Below, piece after piece: positions 1-9,600 of a stretch of DNA of 64,000 bases; position 1 is the stretch's first letter; every line of letters begins with the position of its first letter. The notes under the pieces were generated by a model, which searched no databases, had not been told where the DNA came from, and was given only the letters and a program-made list of their open reading frames with translations. Source of the stretch: a virus; IMG/VR virus record IMGVR_UViG_3300048446_000526, positions 23,413 through 87,412 of that record. One strand, 5' to 3'. The position numbers were made by a program, and so were the translations under genes.

Positions 1-2
1 AC

Positions 3-638
3 GCTAAGGCAGTAGCCCTAAAAATGCGTGGTTTAAGGGATAAATTAAAAGAATTAGTCTCTGTAAGGACCACTTTAGACAACCAGAGTGCCGAAGGTCA
101 AGCAGATAACGCTAAATTTAATTATCTCGTATCGGCCTGTGTGGTGTATAAAAACAATAACCAGCCCTATTATAAAAACCTAGAAGACTATCTAAATAGT
201 CCTGCCAGTGAGGTTTCTATCATGGGTGCTAAACATTTGGCTAGTATGATTTACGGACTTGAAGACGACTTTGAGAAGAAACTGCCAGAAAATAAGTTTC
301 TTACTAAATATAAATTTGTAAATGAAGACTTGGAACTGGTCAACAAAGAAGGCCACAGAGTTGATTCCGATGGAAGGCTTATCAACCAATTTGGTCGCTT
401 TGTAGATGAAGAAGGCAATTATGTTGATAAAAATGGTAACCCTATTAGTGAATCGGGTGACTATATTGTTGATGAGCAACCCTTCTTAGATGATGACGGT
501 AATCCTATTGTAGACGAAGAAACAAAGACAGAAGAAACCCCAACAGAAGAACAGCAGGATGAGTCTAAAGAAGAAACAAAATCAAAGCCAAAAGCAAAGA
601 AGCCAAGGGTTAAAAAGCCTGCTGCTACTACAGAGTAA
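3..638 (+). CDS. Acidic repeat protein upstream of the tape measure gene (5' partial)
   Basis: The frame is open to the left edge of the window. The first in-window ATG (base 24) has no Shine-Dalgarno sequence, so the gene probably starts outside. From that Met there are 204 residues. The middle (about 100-160) carries short repeats of the type D-x-x-G-x-x-V-D-x-x-G (for example VDSDGRL, VDEEGNYVDKNGNPI, DDDGNPIVDEE). The last 50 residues are Glu/Thr/Lys-rich and end in a basic tail with KPRVKKPA, so they are probably disordered. I do not recognise the family. The slot just before a tape measure gene is where tail assembly chaperones usually lie, so that role is possible from position alone. 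Confidence 0.7.
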   Translation, partial: AKAVALKMRGLRDKLKELVSVRTTLDNQSAEGQADNAKFNYLVSACVVYKNNNQPYYKNLEDYLNSPASEVSIMGAKHLASMIYGLEDDFEKKLPENKFLTKYKFVNEDLELVNKEGHRVDSDGRLINQFGRFVDEEGNYVDKNGNPISESGDYIVDEQPFLDDDGNPIVDEETKTEETPTEEQQDESKEETKSKPKAKKPRVKKPAATTE

Positions 639-679
639 ATCTATACTTTTGATGTCTCTAGAAACATAGGAGAACTAGT

Positions 680-3600
680 ATGGCATCATTTGATATAACT
701 GCACAAATTAATCTGAGAGGGCCAACGAATGTCAAGAAGATTGCTGCTGACATTCGTAGGCAACTTTCTACTGTTACTACAGGTAGCGTAAAATTAAATA
801 TTGACCCAAAGACCAACCAACAAGTTAATCAACTTAACAAGTCATTTCAGCAGTTTAACAATACTTTAAAGCAGACAAACACTACTGCTAAACAAGCAGC
901 CGCAAGCCTTAATCAATTAGGTTCTGCTGTTAATACAGTTAACACTAATGCTAGGGCAACCACCAACGCACTAAATCAAGTACAAACTGCAAATCAAAAA
1001 GTGGCAACTAGCACTAAACAAGTAGCCCAAAACGCCCAAGCCGCAGCAACAGGTTTCGATAAACTTGGTAAAAATATTGGTCGTCGTATCACAGACTTTT
1101 TAGCATTTAGAGCAGTGTCTACTGTGATTGGTGGTTTAAGTTCAGCCATAAGTCAGGCAGCAGGAAACTTTATTGACTTTGAAAGAGCACTTGCTAAAGT
1201 TCAGCAGGTTACAGGAGGAACGAATGCGTCTATTCAAGTCTTGTCCAACACCATTAATAACGCAGCCGTTGCAACAGGTTCAGCCGCTAAAGAACTAGCA
1301 GAGGTTACAGTAACTTTATCTCAGGCTGGTTTAAGTGCCGATGATACAGCGACAGCGTTAGAGGCTCTAGCACAAACAAAGTTAGCACCTACATTTGGAG
1401 ACATAAAGGATACAGCGGAAGGTGCTATTGCTATTTTAAGACAGTTTGGATTAGAAGCAGATCAATTAGGAGATGCACTAGGTAGCATAAATGCTGTAGC
1501 AGGTCAGTTTGCTGTTAGTTCAAGTGATGTTATTGTTGCTGTTAAACAAGCGGGTGCTGTGTTTGCAAGTTCAAGCAGAGGAGTTGTTGATGCTGAGACT
1601 GCATTGCAGCAATTTATTGCAACATTTACTAGTGTTAGGCAGACTACGCGAGAAAGTGCAGAAACTATTGGTACTGGTCTTAAAACTATTATCACTAGAT
1701 TACAGAGACTTGATACCATAGAATCATTAAAAAACTTTGGCATTGAACTTACAGACCTTGAAGGTAAGTTTGTAGGACCATTTGAGGCCATCAAAAGATT
1801 AAATGAGGGATTAAAGAATCTTGATACTAGAGACATTCGTTTTGGTGCCATCATTGAAGAACTTGGTGGTTTTCGTCAGGTCGGTAAGGTCATTCCTCTT
1901 ATTCAACAATTTGCTGTTGCACAAGAAGCACTAAAGGTGGCACAAGAAGGGCAGGGTTCTATATCAGATCAAGCCGTTATCGCACAAAAAACTCTAGGCT
2001 TTGAAGTTGCACAAACAGCAGCACAATTTCAAAAGTTAATTACAACAATAGGCAACAGCAGTGCTATTCAAGGAACAGTAAGGGTTGTCTTAGAATTAGC
2101 ACAAGCACTTCTTTCAGTAGCAGACGCATTAAGTGATATATTGCCCCTGCTTCTTGCAGTAGGAACTAATGCTGCTATTGCAAGCATTGCAAGTGTTGGA
2201 AAAGGCATCGGTAAGTCTTTTGGGTTTAATCAAGGAGGAGTAGTACCAAAAGGCTATGCTAGTGGAGGTTATGTTCCGGGTTCAGGAAATCGAGACACTG
2301 TACCAGCAATGCTGACTCCCGGTGAGTTTGTTATTCGCAAAAAAGCAGTACAGGCTATTGGCGTTGATAAATTAGGAGCAATGAACCAAGGAGGAGCATC
2401 TACCGTAACACAAGCCAAACACATGGGAGGCAGAATACAAAAGTTTGCAACTGGTGGACAAGTAGCAGTCGATTATGTTCAAAGCAAGCCTGACGCCGCC
2501 ACAGAAAAACAGTTAATAGGAAACAATATAATCAATTCTATTAATAATCTTGCAAATTTCTTTAGTCCTGAAGCAAAGAATGTATCAGAAAGAGCCGATC
2601 CTAAGAATGTTGTTCCTAACTATTCTGGTATGGTTGGAGGAATCTTTGAAAAAGCAGTTGAATTAGTAGCAGGAGTTACAGTACCCAAGTCAAAAAATAA
2701 TCAGGTATGGGACTATCCTGCTGGACTTGGAGATACCGAACTGTTTAACTATGTACCAAGTTTAAATAGACCTACAGACGCTAAAAACAGTGTTAATAGC
2801 AATGCTGTTATTGACAAAAAACTACAAGCACATTACAACAACGCTAAAGGTTCAGAAAAATTAAGAACTAAATTTGGTATTGTTGTATTTGATGAAGGCG
2901 TAGATTATGATTATACTTTTGATCCTTCTTATTTCAAAGAACGAGCATTAGACAAAGATTCTGTAAAGAAAGCAAGAGGAGGCTTGATACAAAATTTTGT
3001 TGACGGAGGCGAAGCAATACCTATAGCAAAATCAGGCCGAATCAAAAAGAAAGATTTAGCAGATGCCACTACGCCACAACTAGAACAACTATTAAAAAAT
3101 CCAGCAGTTATAAGCAATCCTTCTACTACACAAGCAATTAACAGCGAACTAGCAAAAAGAGGAAAAGAAGCCAAGGCAGAAAAATTAGGGGTTGTAGGCA
3201 TACTTCCTATAAACTACGCTAAGGACTTAGCACCCGCAGATTATGGCGGTACGTTTGCTAAAATCTATGCTAGAGGCTTGCCACAAAAATATGAAGAAAC
3301 CGTACTCAATATCTCTAAAGGACTAAGAGGGGTTGTAGACGAGGCAGCAAGAGGATTAGGTGAAGACAATCCACAGGCTCTTTCTCCTGAACAAGAAAAA
3401 GCAACCGGACTAGAAAACGTACAAGGAACTGTTTTTGAAGCAGTGCTTTCAGCCCTTGGTGCAAGAGGCGGGAGCGTACAAAATCAAGCCATTGATTACC
3501 AAAATGGTCTTGGTCCTGCTGCAAGAATATTTCCGGGTATTGGTCCAGATTGGCCTACAGAGGTCAAACGAGATGTAACTGGTGCTGGTATGAGTAGGGC

Positions 3601-6600
3601 AAAAGGAGAGTTTGCCAGATACTTTAAGGAAAACGCACAAAATAAAAGCATAGGAGGAGCAATACAAAGATTTGCTACCGGAGGCAGAGTAAATGATAAA
3701 GCAGGACTGAAGATTAAAACTACCGGAGGAAGCACAATCACTTCTACTTTTGAAGAAGGCCAAACTAGTTCTGGAGAAGTGGTGGCACAGAATATAGGCA
3801 AAAATTTATTTTCTGTTGTTGCTGCTCAGGCATCAGGTGGTGGAGGAAGGGCTTTATACGATGCTGCTATGAAACAAGCGACAAGACAAGGAGGAAGTTT
3901 GGTTTCAGATAGAAGCAGAGTTAGTTCATCGGCCTTAAATCGTATTTGGAATACATACTATGGTACGGGTAAGAGTAAAACAGGCCAGAGAGTTGGCAGG
4001 CAACCTGTACCAGAAGACATGCTTTATACAGGTGCGTTCTTTAAAGATTCAGATTTTCCAAGCCCTGATCCTTCAACATGGCAAGGTAAGGCAGTGTCTT
4101 TGCAGTATGCATATCAACAATTTGCAGATGGTGGAGCAGCATCAGGAGGAGATACGGTTCCTGCTATGTTGACTCCCGGCGAATATGTTATTAATAAAAA
4201 AGCAGCAAAACAAATTGGTTTACCCAAACTTAACCAAATGAATTATGCTGATAGGATTAAGGGATATGCAACAGGCGGGCCTGTTGGTCCGGTGCAGTAC
4301 TTTAACAATGGAGGATCACCTGCTTCCGGTTCTGCTCCTGCCAGCAATCCTTGGGTAACTGCCGCAAAGATTAATTTGACTGCTGCGAAACTTAATCAAA
4401 AAAACGCAACAACTAATAGTAAGACAGCGGCTACAAACGGGCAAGCAGCAAATACAACCTCGAACAGCGTAAACAATATTCCTAAAGAAATGGGTATTGG
4501 AGCAAGACTTGCTTTCGGGCTCATAGGCCCGCTTATTGAACAAGCAATCGTAAAAATAGCACCAAATAGTGCTATTGCTGCTGGTGCTGGAGAAGGTATT
4601 AGTCAGGGTATTGTGGCTTCTTCAACGTCTAAAGAACTTCTTGGTGGTTTAAGTGGAGCGGCAAAACTTGCCGCTGGAAGGTTTGGAAAGTTTGGAAAAC
4701 TTTTAGTTACTAGTGGGAAATTTTTAGAGAAATGGACCGGGACAATTACAACAGGAATAGGCCTCTTCGCTGGTTTTAACGGGTTCCTTAGTGGTCAATT
4801 AAACAAAAGTATAGAACTATTAGCCCTAAGAACCACTGAAGCAGGAAAAGCGGCAGAAGAGGCATTTGCAGGTCTACCGGGAGTAATAGCAAAAATTGGT
4901 ACTAACGCAGAAGACTACAATGCCATATTATCAGACGGTGGTGCAAAACTAGCAGATATGATTACAGCAGCAGAAGCACAGAGACAAAAATCCCAACAAA
5001 AAAACCAAGGAGGATATTTTGGTGCAGCATTTAGAGGTCTTGGACTTGAAAGTGAGGAAGGCAGAGAAATTAGAGAGGCTCAAGGAAGAGACATAGACAG
5101 AGAAGCATTTAGGGCAGCAGGTGATTTAGCAACCAAGCAACTGCTGGCGATTGTTTCATCGGGCGACAGCGTAGAAGAGGCATTTGGGGGCAACAAAGTC
5201 GCTTTGGATAGTTTCAAGAGAGCCATAGCACTTACTGATCTTGCATATCAAAAAGAAGAGAGAAGATTACAGGATTTAATTAATAAGGCTGGAGCACAGT
5301 CGGCAGCAGGTCAAGCCTATACAGAAGAACTTAGAAAGGCTCGTGAGGATGCTTTCAAAAAAAGAGCAGCCGATGTTGACGCAGCAATAGCATCCCAAAA
5401 ACTCAAGAAAGAAATAGAGGAGCAAAGAAAGGCTTTAAATTTAGCAACAGTAGCCATTGCAAACTATACCATAGCCTATAACAAGGGTGCTGACCAAGCA
5501 GCATTTGCGTTTAAAAAACTGGCTAAGTCAGCAGATCGTATGGCTGAAGGACTCAGTGGAACTGATCCAAGTCAATTATTTGCTGATAACATCAATGTTA
5601 TACAAAACCCTGAACTCTTTAATCAAACAGACAACACGCTCGCTCTTGAACCTCTGAAAAATATATTAGGAGGTAATCGAGATGCTATTCAGGCATTTAC
5701 AACTCTTCCCGCTGAAATTGCAGGAGCACTGCAAAGAGCCGTTAATCAAAACCCTGAAAACAATGCACAAGGTGCTGCAATCATACAAGGTGAAATAGAC
5801 CAAGTTCTCGCTGATAAGTTTGGTAGCAATAGTCTGTTCGCTAGGACACTGAGCAATAGCATAAAAGGTTTAATAGCAGAAGCACAAGGAAATCAAGATG
5901 GTGAATTTAATGCAGCAGCATTGATCAAAGGCACTACGGAGATTATAGAAAAGTTTGGTGAAGATGTTAAAAAAGGTTTAGTAAAAAGTTTAGAAACCAT
6001 TCAAGAGGCATTCGGAAAATTAGCACAATCTTCTGCTAGACTTTTCCAAGCACAAAACAATTATGCTAATGCGGTCAGGAATAGTGTTACAAGTCAATTA
6101 AAACTTAATCAAGAGATTAAGGAGGCATTATCAGAAGTTCGTCAACCTAGAAGTATATCTTCAATAAATGATACAAGTGGTGTTTCTCAACAACAAGTTA
6201 GTAATGCTGGGGACTATTTCCAGCAGTTGGCTATTATACAGCAGGAGCAAACCAGACTCAATGTAGAGCAAGTCAGGCTGACACAAGAAGGCATAGACAA
6301 AGACGGTGAAAACGCCACAGAAATCGCTACTGCTATAGGAGCCAACGAAGCAGCCCTAGCAAACCTAAATGCTAATACCAAGAATTTACAAGCCGCTTTA
6401 CAAGATAAATTAGGTCAACTTCAAAGTGAACTAGGAAGTAGACTAGCAGACCTGAAAGCGGAACAAGCAGCAGCAGAAAGTATTTTTGAAAGCCTGTTAA
6501 AGGATGAAGGAGATACTAATCAAGGCATATCAAGGGCGTTGCAGGTAGCAAGCGGTCAGGGCGTTGGTAATCTTACCGGAGACGAGGCTATTCGTGTATT

Positions 6601-9600
6601 GAAAGATATTAAGCAGTTGCAGGCTGCTGGTATTATAGAAAACAATAAAGAGACAAGAGAAAATGTAGTAGGGGTTCTTGGTGAATCAAGAGGACTTGGT
6701 AATTTTACTGGCTTAGGACAAGAAATTATAGATAAGATTATTAATGCACCGGGAGAGGATGATCAGGTTAAGGCCTATGTAGCAGAAATACAAAGAACTA
6801 ATATTGCTATTAATCAACTTACATCTGCTTTGGCTTTCACAGAATTTAGCAATGCCTCCAAAGCATTGAATATTTCACAGGACGCACTAAGAGTTTCTAT
6901 AACAACACTTAACGATACTATAAAGTCGGAAATAGGTAAAATTAAAGCCAACGGAGGACAAGACGTAGAAGGGATTACTAATGAACCAGAAACAAAAGCA
7001 AAAGGAGGTTTAATTTATCGTTCAAGCGGTGGTGGTACACAAAAGGGAGTAAATTGGCAACCTAGAGGAACAGACACTATTCCAGCAATGCTCACTCCGG
7101 GTGAATTTGTAGTAAATGCAAAAGCCACATCGCAAAATAGAGGTCTTCTTGAGTCTATAAACAGATCGTCTGGTGGTCCTGTATCACCTGCTAGAAAAAG
7201 TACTGGAGGTATTCTTTACAGAAATGCTGGAGGAGGCACTGATAGTTCTTCAACAGAGAGTGTTGGATCAATACTTGATGGACTTAATGCAAAGCAGATA
7301 TTAAATCTCTTGAAAGAAGCAGACTTTATGAAAGAAGGGGGTGCGTTGAACAGCATTAGAGATTGGACATCCAATACAGCAAGTGCCGTTAAGTCAGCCA
7401 TAACCAAAAGAGCAAGCGGAGTTTATGGAGGTTTTAAGAATTTTGGAAAAATTAAAATTCCTACATGGATGGATGACGCAGTTAAAAACGGCCTTTTAAG
7501 TGAAGATGTAGTAGCAGGTTTAGCCGATAAACCATATGCGGTTACTAAATTCCTTAGAGGAAAAATAGATTCTCTTACTGCTGGCCCAGTTGCACAACGA
7601 ATAGGACAATTTACTGGTGGGGCTTACAAGTTTGCAAGTAATAAACTAGGCTTACTGGCTCAATCTAAGTGGATTAAAAATATTCTAGGTCCAGCAAAGA
7701 GTGTTCTTAAATATATTCCGAAACTTGGCTCATTCCTTGGTAATTCTCCTGCTTCAAGTCTTGCAAGCAAAGGACTTGCGTGGGCAGGTCTTGTTGAGCA
7801 TATGATATCAGGTGCTTATGCAGGAGTTAATAGAAGTCAAGATTTGCAAGATTCGGGAGTTAGTCCTTTGTCGTTTCAAGGAATAATGTCTCCTTTGGCT
7901 GAATTTCTTGCAGGAGGAACCGCTGACGGTGCTTTGCCTCCAAACGCAACAAAAGAGCAAAAGGCAGCATGGATGGAAGGAACCAAGAACGGAAAAATTC
8001 CTCGATACAATTCGGCTAGTTTTCAGGCATGGGGAACCGCAAGTCTAAGTAATCTACTTAGAATGGTTGGAGGAATGGGTACTGGTTTTACTCTTGCTGC
8101 TCAATATGCCCCAGCGGCAATGCCTTATTCGGGAATGATTGGTGCTGCTGTTGGAGGCGGCATAGTTGTTGCTGGTCAAACTTTCCGAACCCTTGAAGAA
8201 ATCGCTGGTCTTTGGGGAGATCAACCAGACCTTGCTCAAACAAGAAGACAAGAACAACAAAATGAAGACTCGAAGCAAAGTTTCGTTGGCGACACTAAAG
8301 ACCAACTACCGGTTCTTGGTGACTTGCAATACAACAGGGCTGTCTTTGCAGGACAAAAGAGAGGAAAACTCAAAAAATATGAGAATGATAAAGCCAGATG
8401 GAAAGAGGTTGAAAAACAAGGTGCAGCAGTTAAAGTTAATGATGTAGATGCGTGGGCTTACGTAAAAAGTAAATATGAAGCCGGTTTACAATCGCATAAG
8501 TTTGATGTAGAAGATGGTAAATTTTTAAGAAACCTTATTCCTGTAAAACAGCAAGGTTATCTGTGGGATCAATATAGCGACGAAGATATACAAAAAGCCT
8601 ATACCGCTGTTATGCTGGCTTCAGAAGAGAAGTGGAAAGACTTACCTCTCATAACATCCCTTAATCCTAATAAGAATATTAATTTAACTTATGGTGATAA
8701 TATTAAAAACTTGAGGGCTGTTGCAGAAAGCACACAAACAAGATTATTTGGAGACGGTGAGGATAGACCAGCAGATGAAAATTATTTTGAAGGAGATGAT
8801 AAGTTAAGAAGTATTATGGCTCAAAAGGGCGAATTGTATAATGCGAATGCCTCTTGGTTGGAAACATATGTTGGTAGCGAAACAAATCAAGATAAAAGCG
8901 AAATGGATTTCTTAGATTACGAATCTAGTAACTTCACTAAGATATCAGAATACAATAAGGCAATAAAGGCTAGGAGAGCAGAACTTATTCAAGAAGAGAA
9001 GGATAGGCGAATTGCAGAAGCAGAGACAAAGAAGGCAGCAGAAGACAAGCAAAACGAAGAAGTCAGAAAGTTCGGAGGACTACAACAGAATTTACAGTCT
9101 CTTACATCAGCAGAAAATCCCGACTTTGAGTTTATGCCACAGGCTCCATTTATTAAGCCTAAATCAAGGTTGATACTTCAGCGGCAAAAAGATAGTTTGG
9201 CAATGAGACAGAAACTTGCAGAGACACCTGTATTTTACCCAGATGAAAACGATAATCTTGTACAAGGACCACCAATGGGTGAGTACTTAGATTGGAAGAC
9301 AGGTGCGTTTACAGATAAGCCTGAGTTAATTAAAACTAAAAGCGAATATGATTTCTGGTCAGGAATTGGTAATGCTATAGTAGAATACAGAAAAAATTAC
9401 AGAGTCGGTGGTGACCTGTATGATGTGCTTCCTACAGTCCATCCATCTCAGGCTATATTAAAAGACATTGCTGGTGGCACTCAAAGTGAGCAAATTGCTT
9501 TTAGAAACTTTATGAATCCAAAAGCAACAGACGCTAAAACTTCAACCGCTGGTGCTTTTCAAGAGTTGTTCACAGATTATCCTACAGAATTTGCGAATAT

